A DNA stretch of 64,000 nt from Lepturacanthus savala (Eukaryota > Chordata > Actinopteri > Scombriformes > Trichiuridae): contig CM060464.1 of assembly GCA_030544235.1 (NCBI GenBank), positions 38,519,186 through 38,583,185 of the forward strand, written 5' to 3'. Made by a program: the position numbers and the translations under genes. Positions 32,487 to 46,524 of the stretch are shown here, piece by piece; the stretch's first letter is position 1; the number at the start of each line of letters is the position of its first letter. The notes under the pieces are model-generated. The model ran no database searches. It saw nothing but the letters and a program-made list of their open reading frames with translations, and was not told the origin of the DNA.

Positions 32487-35400
32487 TTTGGGAATGTTAA
32501 CGAGGAACATATCCCGTGGAACCCTCTACGGGAAGCCACAGTTTGGGTGATATGAACACCGAATTGCACTCTCCTTGAGACTTATAATGTCCACCACCAC
32601 TGTTTCCTAAAGTGGATAGAAAAGGGAGAGGTGGGGGGGATTTGTTAGTTCCTTGTTCTAAGGATTCAAATTGTAATTGGTTGTTATTACTATGTTATAA
32701 TAATCTCCAAGTATAAAGGAATCAGGAAGGAGAGCAGTCAAGCAGCAGAGGAGGATCTCTTCGCGGCAGCCGAGCTGACCACGGCTCAACTGAAGTCCGA
32801 CCGGATGTCCAATAACACAAGGTGATCGATTGATTCTATGTTTATTGCTATGTTATTATAATTTCCAAGTATCAAGGAATCCAGAGGGACCTTGTTCTCA
32901 TTCCTCATGAGAAGCCAAGCAGCAGAGGAGGGCCTCTTCGCGGCAGCCGAGCTGACCACGGCTCAACTTAAGTCCAATCGGATGTTCCATAACACAAGGA
33001 AGTTAATTAAATCTATATTTATTACTATGTTATTATAATCTCCAAGTATAAAGGAATCAAGAGGGAGAGCAGCTAAGCAGCAGAGGAGGACCTCTTCGCG
33101 GCAGCCGAGCTGACCACGGCTCAACTGAAGTCCGACCGGATGTCCCATAAAACAAGGAAATTAGTTGAATCTATATTTATTATTTATTATTGTTATTATA
33201 ATCTCCAAGTAAAAAGGAATCAGGAGAGAGATCAGAGCAGTTAAAGAGGAGACCCTCTTCGCGGCCGCCCGGCTAACCGCAGCCTGATTGAAGTCCAACC
33301 TGATGTCCCCTAATACAAGGGGATATTTTAATTTGGTTTAATATTTAGGTTTAATATTTGGGGTCGGGTTAAGGTTAGATTAAAATTGTTATAGGGTGGG
33401 AATGGGATTGGGGTTAAGGTTAGTCGTTGGGGTCTAGTTCAGGGTTAAGTTTAGGTTAAGATTAAATTTAGGTTAAGGTTAGTAGTTGGGGTTAAACTAA
33501 GGGTTAAGTTTAGGGTCAAAGTGGAAACTAGGGTTAAGATTAGGTTTGAGGTTGGGATTAGCGTTAAGGTCCGTAGTTAGGGTTAGGGATTAAGGTTAGG
33601 GCCTAGTTAGGGGTTAAGGTTAGGGTTATAGTTAGGGTTAGGGCCTAGTTAAGGGTGAAGTTTAGGGTTAGGGGCTAGGGGTTAAGGTTAGGGTTGTAGT
33701 TAGGGTTAGGGCCTATTAAAGGGTTAAGTTTAGGGTTAGGGGCTAGGGGTTAAGGTTAGGTTTATAGTTAGGGTTGGGGCCTAGTTAAGGGTTAAGTTTA
33801 GGGTTAGGGCCTAGTAAAGGGTTAAGTTTAGGGTTAGTGGTTAGGGTCTAATTAGGGGTTAAGATTAGGGTTATGGTTAGGGTCTAGTTGAGGGGTTAAG
33901 TTTAGGTTAAGTGTTTAGGGCCTAGGTAAGGGTTAAGGTTAGGTTTAGGGCTCGGATTAGGGTTATGTTTAGCAATTAGGGCCTAGTGAGGCGTTAAGGT
34001 TAGGGATTAAGTTTAGTTTAAGGTTGGAGTTAAGTTTAGGAATTGGGCCTATGTAAGTATTAAGGTTAAAGGTGGGCTGAAGGGTGGTGGGAGAGGTGTT
34101 GGGTGAGTGCTTTTGACTGTGCTTATGTAACTTGCCAATTACAATTGGACTTCCTGTAAAAATAAATGGAATCATTATAGAGGTCAAAGGTCGACGACGA
34201 AAAAATGGTCGGAAAAACGAGGAAATTAATGTAATTGTTTATAGGAAGGAGAAGGGAGATTGGGATATTAATTTAGAGTTTTAGGAAATATATTAAAGGC
34301 TGCTAAGCCTCATATTTAGTGCTATAATAAGCTGATATTATAAGGCCTTTCTAAGGTTTGGGGGCAGTAAAGTAAAGGTGTTTTTAGAGAAGCTAAATTT
34401 GGGTACACATCATCAGTAGTCACCTCAGGGTCAAACGGGTGTTTCGGCCATGAAACTAGACACCCTAACCTGAGGCTGGCCCACCAGGGGTGATCAAATC
34501 CCTGGTGTGTGTCCCTCGTGTCAATTGGTTTTTTGAATAAAGTTTTATTTTATAAAGCTGTTTTTATATCTATTTTGTAGTTCCTAGTTTAGGTGACCCT
34601 AGACATATATCTAATTTGAGGAGGGAGGGAGAAAATAAAAGGCGAGCGAGCGGTTGTCGGCGCGAGAGCGAAAAAACGGGCGTGCTAAAGGGACTAGCTA
34701 TCCTACAAGGGGTCCCCCCGAGAGATGATCAGGACCAGCCCCGACAGAGCGGTGCCTTCCTGGCCATCCCCAGGGATCGAGGAAACAGAGCCAGCCGCAC
34801 TGAAGTGCTGCCTCCCTGCTCCCTCTGGGATTCCCAAGAGGTATTGATTATGATCCCTGTACTCCATACACCGCACAGTCCCAGGGATCAGGAAATGAAA
34901 GCTATTTTGAAAAATTCAGTTTGTGTTTTTTATTATTTTTTTATTTATTTTAAGTTTAATTATTTTTATTATATGTGTAGTGTAAGATGTGCTGTTGTAT
35001 GGGTGGGGCTACCCCCCATAGAAAATTTGGCTACAATTAAGGTCCTGAAGCCAGGGACCACCACATCCTGCGTGCATTGTCTCTATTGAGACGCAAGGAG
35101 GGCTGCATACTTACCGCCATGTACAGGTCACCGCTGGGGCCAGCTGGACTGACCCGTACATGGCCAGCGAATTGTTTAGTGTGGGGAATTTTAGAGGGGG
35201 TCATTAAATTGAAGGTCTAGGTGAGTGAGGGTGTTGGACTGAAATATATTTTTATTTTTTTACGAGAGGGTTTGTGAATTGTGTATAGAATGGATTAGGA
35301 GGCTAAGTTAAATGTGGGAGCGAAAGAATTTTTCAAAAATTTAAAGCGGTTTGGGAGATATAAAGATTTTTAGGATTTGTAGAGGGGAAGAGCGGCATTG

Positions 35401-36471
35401 TGGGAAATCCGAATCAGGAAGTAGTAATTTATGTGAGTATCTGGGGTCTGTAAGTCTGTTTAACTTCAAATAAAGTTTGAATTGGAGGTGAGGGGGGATA
35501 GAAAAGGGTACTAGGATTATACTGTTTTATCTTATTGAGAGGATATAATAATTTTAATAATGAGTTCAATTAAATTTAATCTGTATTCTGGAAAGGTTGT
35601 AGTTAAGTGATTATAATAGTTAATGTGTGGTGGTATTACATATTTTGGGGAGTAATAAAGTAGGTGGTTGAAGGTCAGATTTTAAAAATGTGACCTTTGA
35701 CCTTTTACTCTTAATTTGAAATAAAGTTAGTTAAGGTTGTTATTAATTTAATTAATAAGGATGGGGAATTATTATATTAGGTTGACAGGGTTTAAATTAT
35801 GTTAATGTTGTGTTATTCTATAAGATGATCATAATAATAGTAAAACATTTTGAACGTTTATTTAAGGTTTTAATTTTGTTATTAATGATAAGATTAATAA
35901 ATATTTCAGAAGGGTCTTGTCAGTGGAAAGGGAATATTTAGTTATGGGGTAATATTCTATTTGGTTACGGTAGAAGGTCAAGTTGGAAATTGACCTTTGA
36001 CCTTTTAAACCCTATTCCATTCTAATTGAAATCAACTATATTATTGAATATTTTATTAAAATGGGTTTGTTTTAATCTTATGTTCATAGTGTTTTAATTT
36101 TGTTGTGTTTATTCTATATAGTAATAACAATAATTAATAATAATGACAATATTAAAAGGGCCTAGTTGGTGGGAATAGAATCTTAAGTGATTAAATTGGT
36201 TATGGGATTAGGTTAATGAGGAAAATTTGGAATGTAATTTGTATTTAGATCAAGGAACTAAGTAAGAAGGGACGAAGGGATAGGGGGAATCTATCTCATC
36301 CTCCAACAGGGTGGAGTGGATAGATAAAAATAAGAAAAAGGGCCAATGTTGGTCCTATTTGGGGAGACTGTTGGCTACTGTGAAAGGGATCACAGTAGTA
36401 ACAGGAAATAAAAGGGGTTCGGAGTAGTAGGTGTAACAGACATAATAAGGCAAGGTTCCGGCAGGGAAAGG
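32487..36471. repeat. Family D unit, copy D3
   Basis: Tandem copy, same length. DR1 composites at 35691 and 35991. Confidence 0.93.
34401..34515 (+). ncRNA. Three-way-junction segment, D3
   Basis: Same variant as D1. Confidence 0.6.
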
Positions 36472-39400
36472 TTTGGGAATGTTAACGAGGAACATATCCC
36501 GTGGAACCCTCTACGGGAAGCCACAGTTTGGGTGATATGAACACCGAATTGCACTCTCCTTGAGACTTATAATGTCCACCACCACTGTTTCCTAAAGTGG
36601 ATAGAAAAGGGAGAGGTGGGGGGGATTTGTTAGTTCCTTGTTCTAAGGATTCAAATTGTAATTGGTTGTTATTACTATGTTATAATAATCTCCAAGTATA
36701 AAGGAATCAGGAAGGAGAGCAGTCAAGCAGCAGAGGAGGATCTCTTCGCGGCAGCCGAGCTGACCACGGCTCAACTGAAGTCCGACCGGATGTCCAATAA
36801 CACAAGGTGATCGATTGATTCTATGTTTATTGCTATGTTATTATAATTTCCAAGTATCAAGGAATCCAGAGGGACCTTGTTCTCATTCCTCATGAGAAGC
36901 CAAGCAGCAGAGGAGGGCCTCTTCGCGGCAGCCGAGCTGACCACGGCTCAACTTAAGTCCAATCGGATGTTCCATAACACAAGGAAGTTAATTAAATCTA
37001 TATTTATTACTATGTTATTATAATCTCCAAGTATAAAGGAATCAAGAGGGAGAGCAGCTAAGCAGCAGAGGAGGACCTCTTCGCGGCAGCCGAGCTGACC
37101 ACGGCTCAACTGAAGTCCGACCGGATGTCCCATAAAACAAGGAAATTAGTTGAATCTATATTTATTATTTATTATTGTTATTATAATCTCCAAGTAAAAA
37201 GGAATCAGGAGAGAGATCAGAGCAGTTAAAGAGGAGACCCTCTTCGCGGCCGCCCGGCTAACCGCAGCCTGATTGAAGTCCAACCTGATGTCCCCTAATA
37301 CAAGGGGATATTTTAATTTGGTTTAATATTTAGGTTTAATATTTGGGGTCGGGTTAAGGTTAGATTAAAATTGTTATAGGGTGGGAATGGGATTGGGGTT
37401 AAGGTTAGTCGTTGGGGTCTAGTTCAGGGTTAAGTTTAGGTTAAGATTAAATTTAGGTTAAGGTTAGTAGTTGGGGTTAAACTAAGGGTTAAGTTTAGGG
37501 TCAAAGTGGAAACTAGGGTTAAGATTAGGTTTGAGGTTGGGATTAGCGTTAAGGTCCGTAGTTAGGGTTAGGGATTAAGGTTAGGGCCTAGTTAGGGGTT
37601 AAGGTTAGGGTTATAGTTAGGGTTAGGGCCTAGTTAAGGGTGAAGTTTAGGGTTAGGGGCTAGGGGTTAAGGTTAGGGTTGTAGTTAGGGTTAGGGCCTA
37701 TTAAAGGGTTAAGTTTAGGGTTAGGGGCTAGGGGTTAAGGTTAGGTTTATAGTTAGGGTTGGGGCCTAGTTAAGGGTTAAGTTTAGGGTTAGGGCCTAGT
37801 AAAGGGTTAAGTTTAGGGTTAGTGGTTAGGGTCTAATTAGGGGTTAAGATTAGGGTTATGGTTAGGGTCTAGTTGAGGGGTTAAGTTTAGGTTAAGTGTT
37901 TAGGGCCTAGGTAAGGGTTAAGGTTAGGTTTAGGGCTCGGATTAGGGTTATGTTTAGCAATTAGGGCCTAGTGAGGCGTTAAGGTTAGGGATTAAGTTTA
38001 GTTTAAGGTTGGAGTTAAGTTTAGGAATTGGGCCTATGTAAGTATTAAGGTTAAAGGTGGGCTGAAGGGTGGTGGGAGAGGTGTTGGGTGAGTGCTTTTG
38101 ACTGTGCTTATGTAACTTGCCAATTACAATTGGACTTCCTGTAAAAATAAATGGAATCATTATAGAGGTCAAAGGTCGACGACGAAAAAATGGTCGGAAA
38201 AACGAGGAAATTAATGTAATTGTTTATAGGAAGGAGAAGGGAGATTGGGATATTAATTTAGAGTTTTAGGAAATATATTAAAGGCTGCTAAGCCTCATAT
38301 TTAGTGCTATAATAAGCTGATATTATAAGGCCTTTCTAAGGTTTGGGGGCAGTAAAGTAAAGGTGTTTTTAGAGAAGCTAAATTTGGGTACACATCATCA
38401 GTAGTCACCTCAGGGTCAAACGGGTGTTTCGGCCATGAAACTAGACACCCTAACCTGAGGCTGGCCCACCAGGGGTGATCAAATCCCTGGTGTGTGTCCC
38501 TCGTGTCAATTGGTTTTTTGAATAAAGTTTTATTTTATAAAGCTGTTTTTATATCTATTTTGTAGTTCCTAGTTTAGGTGACCCTAGACATATATCTAAT
38601 TTGAGGAGGGAGGGAGAAAATAAAAGGCGAGCGAGCGGTTGTCGGCGCGAGAGCGAAAAAACGGGCGTGCTAAAGGGACTAGCTATCCTACAAGGGGTCC
38701 CCCCGAGAGATGATCAGGACCAGCCCCGACAGAGCGGTGCCTTCCTGGCCATCCCCAGGGATCGAGGAAACAGAGCCAGCCGCACTGAAGTGCTGCCTCC
38801 CTGCTCCCTCTGGGATTCCCAAGAGGTATTGATTATGATCCCTGTACTCCATACACCGCACAGTCCCAGGGATCAGGAAATGAAAGCTATTTTGAAAAAT
38901 TCAGTTTGTGTTTTTTATTATTTTTTTATTTATTTTAAGTTTAATTATTTTTATTATATGTGTAGTGTAAGATGTGCTGTTGTATGGGTGGGGCTACCCC
39001 CCATAGAAAATTTGGCTACAATTAAGGTCCTGAAGCCAGGGACCACCACATCCTGCGTGCATTGTCTCTATTGAGACGCAAGGAGGGCTGCATACTTACC
39101 GCCATGTACAGGTCACCGCTGGGGCCAGCTGGACTGACCCGTACATGGCCAGCGAATTGTTTAGTGTGGGGAATTTTAGAGGGGGTCATTAAATTGAAGG
39201 TCTAGGTGAGTGAGGGTGTTGGACTGAAATATATTTTTATTTTTTTACGAGAGGGTTTGTGAATTGTGTATAGAATGGATTAGGAGGCTAAGTTAAATGT
39301 GGGAGCGAAAGAATTTTTCAAAAATTTAAAGCGGTTTGGGAGATATAAAGATTTTTAGGATTTGTAGAGGGGAAGAGCGGCATTGTGGGAAATCCGAATC

Positions 39401-40456
39401 AGGAAGTAGTAATTTATGTGAGTATCTGGGGTCTGTAAGTCTGTTTAACTTCAAATAAAGTTTGAATTGGAGGTGAGGGGGGATAGAAAAGGGTACTAGG
39501 ATTATACTGTTTTATCTTATTGAGAGGATATAATAATTTTAATAATGAGTTCAATTAAATTTAATCTGTATTCTGGAAAGGTTGTAGTTAAGTGATTATA
39601 ATAGTTAATGTGTGGTGGTATTACATATTTTGGGGAGTAATAAAGTAGGTGGTTGAAGGTCAGATTTTAAAAATGTGACCTTTGACCTTTTACTCTTAAT
39701 TTGAAATAAAGTTAGTTAAGGTTGTTATTAATTTAATTAATAAGGATGGGGAATTATTATATTAGGTTGACAGGGTTTAAATTATGTTAATGTTGTGTTA
39801 TTCTATAAGATGATCATAATAATAGTAAAACATTTTGAACGTTTATTTAAGGTTTTAATTTTGTTATTAATGATAAGATTAATAAATATTTCAGAAGGGT
39901 CTTGTCAGTGGAAAGGGAATATTTAGTTATGGGGTAATATTCTATTTGGTTACGGTAGAAGGTCAAGTTGGAAATTGACCTTTGACCTTTTAAACCCTAT
40001 TCCATTCTAATTGAAATCAACTATATTATTGAATATTTTATTAAAATGGGTTTGTTTTAATCTTATGTTCATAGTGTTTTAATTTTGTTGTGTTTATTCT
40101 ATATAGTAATAACAATAATTAATAATAATGACAATATTAAAAGGGCCTAGTTGGTGGGAATAGAATCTTAAGTGATTAAATTGGTTATGGGATTAGGTTA
40201 ATGAGGAAAATTTGGAATGTAATTTGTATTTAGATCAAGGAACTAAGTAAGAAGGGACGAAGGGATAGGGGGAATCTATCTCATCCTCCAACAGGGTGGA
40301 GTGGATAGATAAAAATAAGAAAAAGGGCCAATGTTGGTCCTATTTGGGGAGACTGTTGGCTACTGTGAAAGGGATCACAGTAGTAACAGGAAATAAAAGG
40401 GGTTCGGAGTAGTAGGTGTAACAGACATAATAAGGCAAGGTTCCGGCAGGGAAAGG
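36472..40456. repeat. Family D unit, copy D4
   Basis: Tandem copy, same length. DR1 composites at 39676 and 39976. Confidence 0.93.
38386..38500 (+). ncRNA. Three-way-junction segment, D4
   Basis: Same variant as D1. Confidence 0.6.
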
Positions 40457-43400
40457 TTTGGGAATGTTAACGAGGAACATATCCCGTGGAACCCTCTACG
40501 GGAAGCCACAGTTTGGGTGATATGAACACCGAATTGCACTCTCCTTGAGACTTATAATGTCCACCACCACTGTTTCCTAAAGTGGATAGAAAAGGGAGAG
40601 GTGGGGGGGATTTGTTAGTTCCTTGTTCTAAGGATTCAAATTGTAATTGGTTGTTATTACTATGTTATAATAATCTCCAAGTATAAAGGAATCAGGAAGG
40701 AGAGCAGTCAAGCAGCAGAGGAGGATCTCTTCGCGGCAGCCGAGCTGACCACGGCTCAACTGAAGTCCGACCGGATGTCCAATAACACAAGGTGATCGAT
40801 TGATTCTATGTTTATTGCTATGTTATTATAATTTCCAAGTATCAAGGAATCCAGAGGGACCTTGTTCTCATTCCTCATGAGAAGCCAAGCAGCAGAGGAG
40901 GGCCTCTTCGCGGCAGCCGAGCTGACCACGGCTCAACTTAAGTCCAATCGGATGTTCCATAACACAAGGAAGTTAATTAAATCTATATTTATTACTATGT
41001 TATTATAATCTCCAAGTATAAAGGAATCAAGAGGGAGAGCAGCTAAGCAGCAGAGGAGGACCTCTTCGCGGCAGCCGAGCTGACCACGGCTCAACTGAAG
41101 TCCGACCGGATGTCCCATAAAACAAGGAAATTAGTTGAATCTATATTTATTATTTATTATTGTTATTATAATCTCCAAGTAAAAAGGAATCAGGAGAGAG
41201 ATCAGAGCAGTTAAAGAGGAGACCCTCTTCGCGGCCGCCCGGCTAACCGCAGCCTGATTGAAGTCCAACCTGATGTCCCCTAATACAAGGGGATATTTTA
41301 ATTTGGTTTAATATTTAGGTTTAATATTTGGGGTCGGGTTAAGGTTAGATTAAAATTGTTATAGGGTGGGAATGGGATTGGGGTTAAGGTTAGTCGTTGG
41401 GGTCTAGTTCAGGGTTAAGTTTAGGTTAAGATTAAATTTAGGTTAAGGTTAGTAGTTGGGGTTAAACTAAGGGTTAAGTTTAGGGTCAAAGTGGAAACTA
41501 GGGTTAAGATTAGGTTTGAGGTTGGGATTAGCGTTAAGGTCCGTAGTTAGGGTTAGGGATTAAGGTTAGGGCCTAGTTAGGGGTTAAGGTTAGGGTTATA
41601 GTTAGGGTTAGGGCCTAGTTAAGGGTGAAGTTTAGGGTTAGGGGCTAGGGGTTAAGGTTAGGGTTGTAGTTAGGGTTAGGGCCTATTAAAGGGTTAAGTT
41701 TAGGGTTAGGGGCTAGGGGTTAAGGTTAGGTTTATAGTTAGGGTTGGGGCCTAGTTAAGGGTTAAGTTTAGGGTTAGGGCCTAGTAAAGGGTTAAGTTTA
41801 GGGTTAGTGGTTAGGGTCTAATTAGGGGTTAAGATTAGGGTTATGGTTAGGGTCTAGTTGAGGGGTTAAGTTTAGGTTAAGTGTTTAGGGCCTAGGTAAG
41901 GGTTAAGGTTAGGTTTAGGGCTCGGATTAGGGTTATGTTTAGCAATTAGGGCCTAGTGAGGCGTTAAGGTTAGGGATTAAGTTTAGTTTAAGGTTGGAGT
42001 TAAGTTTAGGAATTGGGCCTATGTAAGTATTAAGGTTAAAGGTGGGCTGAAGGGTGGTGGGAGAGGTGTTGGGTGAGTGCTTTTGACTGTGCTTATGTAA
42101 CTTGCCAATTACAATTGGACTTCCTGTAAAAATAAATGGAATCATTATAGAGGTCAAAGGTCGACGACGAAAAAATGGTCGGAAAAACGAGGAAATTAAT
42201 GTAATTGTTTATAGGAAGGAGAAGGGAGATTGGGATATTAATTTAGAGTTTTAGGAAATATATTAAAGGCTGCTAAGCCTCATATTTAGTGCTATAATAA
42301 GCTGATATTATAAGGCCTTTCTAAGGTTTGGGGGCAGTAAAGTAAAGGTGTTTTTAGAGAAGCTAAATTTGGGTACACATCATCAGTAGTCACCTCAGGG
42401 TCAAACGGGTGTTTCGGCCATGAAACTAGACACCCTAACCTGAGGCTGGCCCACCAGGGGTGATCAAATCCCTGGTGTGTGTCCCTCGTGTCAATTGGTT
42501 TTTTGAATAAAGTTTTATTTTATAAAGCTGTTTTTATATCTATTTTGTAGTTCCTAGTTTAGGTGACCCTAGACATATATCTAATTTGAGGAGGGAGGGA
42601 GAAAATAAAAGGCGAGCGAGCGGTTGTCGGCGCGAGAGCGAAAAAACGGGCGTGCTAAAGGGACTAGCTATCCTACAAGGGGTCCCCCCGAGAGATGATC
42701 AGGACCAGCCCCGACAGAGCGGTGCCTTCCTGGCCATCCCCAGGGATCGAGGAAACAGAGCCAGCCGCACTGAAGTGCTGCCTCCCTGCTCCCTCTGGGA
42801 TTCCCAAGAGGTATTGATTATGATCCCTGTACTCCATACACCGCACAGTCCCAGGGATCAGGAAATGAAAGCTATTTTGAAAAATTCAGTTTGTGTTTTT
42901 TATTATTTTTTTATTTATTTTAAGTTTAATTATTTTTATTATATGTGTAGTGTAAGATGTGCTGTTGTATGGGTGGGGCTACCCCCCATAGAAAATTTGG
43001 CTACAATTAAGGTCCTGAAGCCAGGGACCACCACATCCTGCGTGCATTGTCTCTATTGAGACGCAAGGAGGGCTGCATACTTACCGCCATGTACAGGTCA
43101 CCGCTGGGGCCAGCTGGACTGACCCGTACATGGCCAGCGAATTGTTTAGTGTGGGGAATTTTAGAGGGGGTCATTAAATTGAAGGTCTAGGTGAGTGAGG
43201 GTGTTGGACTGAAATATATTTTTATTTTTTTACGAGAGGGTTTGTGAATTGTGTATAGAATGGATTAGGAGGCTAAGTTAAATGTGGGAGCGAAAGAATT
43301 TTTCAAAAATTTAAAGCGGTTTGGGAGATATAAAGATTTTTAGGATTTGTAGAGGGGAAGAGCGGCATTGTGGGAAATCCGAATCAGGAAGTAGTAATTT

Positions 43401-44441
43401 ATGTGAGTATCTGGGGTCTGTAAGTCTGTTTAACTTCAAATAAAGTTTGAATTGGAGGTGAGGGGGGATAGAAAAGGGTACTAGGATTATACTGTTTTAT
43501 CTTATTGAGAGGATATAATAATTTTAATAATGAGTTCAATTAAATTTAATCTGTATTCTGGAAAGGTTGTAGTTAAGTGATTATAATAGTTAATGTGTGG
43601 TGGTATTACATATTTTGGGGAGTAATAAAGTAGGTGGTTGAAGGTCAGATTTTAAAAATGTGACCTTTGACCTTTTACTCTTAATTTGAAATAAAGTTAG
43701 TTAAGGTTGTTATTAATTTAATTAATAAGGATGGGGAATTATTATATTAGGTTGACAGGGTTTAAATTATGTTAATGTTGTGTTATTCTATAAGATGATC
43801 ATAATAATAGTAAAACATTTTGAACGTTTATTTAAGGTTTTAATTTTGTTATTAATGATAAGATTAATAAATATTTCAGAAGGGTCTTGTCAGTGGAAAG
43901 GGAATATTTAGTTATGGGGTAATATTCTATTTGGTTACGGTAGAAGGTCAAGTTGGAAATTGACCTTTGACCTTTTAAACCCTATTCCATTCTAATTGAA
44001 ATCAACTATATTATTGAATATTTTATTAAAATGGGTTTGTTTTAATCTTATGTTCATAGTGTTTTAATTTTGTTGTGTTTATTCTATATAGTAATAACAA
44101 TAATTAATAATAATGACAATATTAAAAGGGCCTAGTTGGTGGGAATAGAATCTTAAGTGATTAAATTGGTTATGGGATTAGGTTAATGAGGAAAATTTGG
44201 AATGTAATTTGTATTTAGATCAAGGAACTAAGTAAGAAGGGACGAAGGGATAGGGGGAATCTATCTCATCCTCCAACAGGGTGGAGTGGATAGATAAAAA
44301 TAAGAAAAAGGGCCAATGTTGGTCCTATTTGGGGAGACTGTTGGCTACTGTGAAAGGGATCACAGTAGTAACAGGAAATAAAAGGGGTTCGGAGTAGTAG
44401 GTGTAACAGACATAATAAGGCAAGGTTCCGGCAGGGAAAGG
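40457..44441. repeat. Family D unit, copy D5
   Basis: Tandem copy, same length. DR1 composites at 43661 and 43961. Last complete D unit before the longest telomeric array. Confidence 0.93.
42371..42485 (+). ncRNA. Three-way-junction segment, D5
   Basis: Same variant as D1. Confidence 0.6.
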
Positions 44442-44815
44442 TTTGGGAATGTTAACGAGGAACATATCCCGTGGAACCCTCTACGGGAAGCCACAGTTTG
44501 GGTGATATGAACACCGAATTGCACTCTCCTTGAGACTTATAATGTCCACCACCACTGTTTCCTAAAGTGGATAGAAAAGGGAGAGGTGGGGGGGATTTGT
44601 TAGTTCCTTGTTCTAAGGATTCAAATTGTAATTGGTTGTTATTACTATGTTATAATAATCTCCAAGTATAAAGGAATCAGGAAGGAGAGCAGTCAAGCAG
44701 CAGAGGAGGATCTCTTCGCGGCAGCCGAGCTGACCACGGCTCAACTGAAGTCCGACCGGATGTCCAATAACACAAGGTGATCGATTGATTCTATGTTTAT
44801 TGCTATGTTATTATA
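44442..44815. repeat. Family D unit, truncated copy D6
   Basis: Only 374 bp: start motif, leader and the first module A. It breaks at TGTTATTATA and continues as GGGTTAGGG, an abrupt junction with no degenerate repeats between. Confidence 0.92.
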
Positions 44816-46140
44816 GGGTTAGGGTTAGGGTTAGGGTTAGGGTTAGGGTTAGGGTTAGGGTTAGGGTTAGGGTTAGGGTTAGGGTTAGGGTTAGGGTTAG
44901 GGTTAGGGTTAGGGTTAGGGTTAGGGGTTAGGGTTAGGGTTAGGGTTAGGGTTAGGGTTAGGGTTAGGGTTAGGGTTAGGGTTAGGGTTAGGGTTAGGGT
45001 TAGGGTTAGGGTTAGGGTTAGGGTTAGGGTTAGGGTTAGGGGTTAGGGTTAGGGTTAGGGTTAGGGTTAGGGTTAGGGTTAGGGTTAGGGTTAGGGTTAG
45101 GGTTAGGGTTAGGGTGGGTTAGGGTTAGGGTTAGGGTTAGGGTGGGTTAGGGTTAGGGTTAGGGTTAGGGTTAGGGTTAGGGTTAGGGTTAGGGTTAGGG
45201 TTAGGGTTAGGGTTAGGGTTAGGGTTAGGGTAGGGTTAGGGTTAGGGTTAGGGTTAGGGTTAGGGTTAGGGTTAGGGTTAGGGTTAGGGTTAGGGTTAGG
45301 GTTAGGGTTAGGGTTAGGGTTAGGGTTAGGGTTAGGGTTAGGGGTTAGGGTTAGGGTTAGGGTTAGGGTTAGGGTTAGGGTTAGGGTTAGGGTTAGGGTT
45401 AGGGTTAGGGTTAGGGTTAGGGTTAGGGTTAGGGTTAGGGTTAGGGTTAGGGTTAGGGTTAGGGTTAGGGTTAGGGTTAGGGTTAGGGTTAGGGTTAGGG
45501 TTAGGGTTAGGGGTTAGGGTTAGGGTTAGGGTTAGGGTTAGGGTTAGGGTTAGGGTTAGGGTTAGGGTTAGGGTTAGGGTTAGGGTTAGGGTTAGGGTTA
45601 GGGTTAGGGTTAGGGTTAGGGTTAGGGTTAGGGTTAGGGTTAGGGTTAGGGTTAGGGTTAGGGTTAGGGTTAGGGTTAGGGTTAGGGTTAGGGTTAGGGT
45701 TAGGGTTAGGGTTAGGGTTAGGGTTAGGGTTAGGGTTAGGGTTAGGGTTAGGGTTAGGGTTAGGGTTAGGGTTAGGGTTAGGGTTAGGGTTAGGGTTAGG
45801 GTTAGGGTTAGGGTTAGGGTTAGGGTTAGGGTTAGGGTTAGGGTTAGGGTTAGGGTTAGGGTTAGGGTTAGGGGTTAGGGTTAGGGTTAGGGTTAGGGTT
45901 AGGGTTAGGGTTAGGGTTAGGGTTAGGGTTAGGGTTAGGGTTAGGGTTAGGGTTAGGGTTAGGGTTAGGGTTAGGGTTAGGGGTTAGGGTTAGGGTTAGG
46001 GTTAGGGTTAGGGTTAGGGTTAGGGTTAGGGTTAGGGTTAGGGTTAGGGTTAGGGTTAGGGTTAGGGTTAGGGTTAGGGTTAGGGTTAGGGTTAGGGTTA
46101 GGGTTAGGGTTAGGGGTTAGGGTTAGGGGTTAGGGTTAGG
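44816..46140 (+). repeat. Telomeric TTAGGG array T6 (longest)
   Basis: About 1325 bp of very uniform TTAGGG, with occasional TTAGGGG and two GGGTGGG slips near 45115-45145. Its length and purity make it the best candidate for the most recently functional telomere in the window. Confidence 0.98.
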
Positions 46141-46524
46141 ATTTGTAAAATTAACGATGAACACGTCCCATGGGACCCTTTGACGGGTATTGCATGGTTG
46201 GATGACGTGAACTCCGGTAGCGGCACTACCACATGAACCTGTTGGGGCCCGCTCCCACTGAATCTTGAAAGGATAGAACAGGAGGATATAAGGAGATCAC
46301 CCAAAGTTTCCAGTACCAAGCAGATTTAGATTGAATTGGTGTTAATTACTATGTTATTACAATCTCCAAGTATAAGGAAATCAGGAGAGAGATCAGAGCA
46401 GTCAAAGAGGAGACCCTCTTCGCGGCCGCCCGGCTAACCGCAGCCTGATTGAAGTCCGACCTGATGTCCAATAAAACAAGGTGATTGATTAAATTGGTGT
46501 TTATTACTATGTTATCATAATCTC

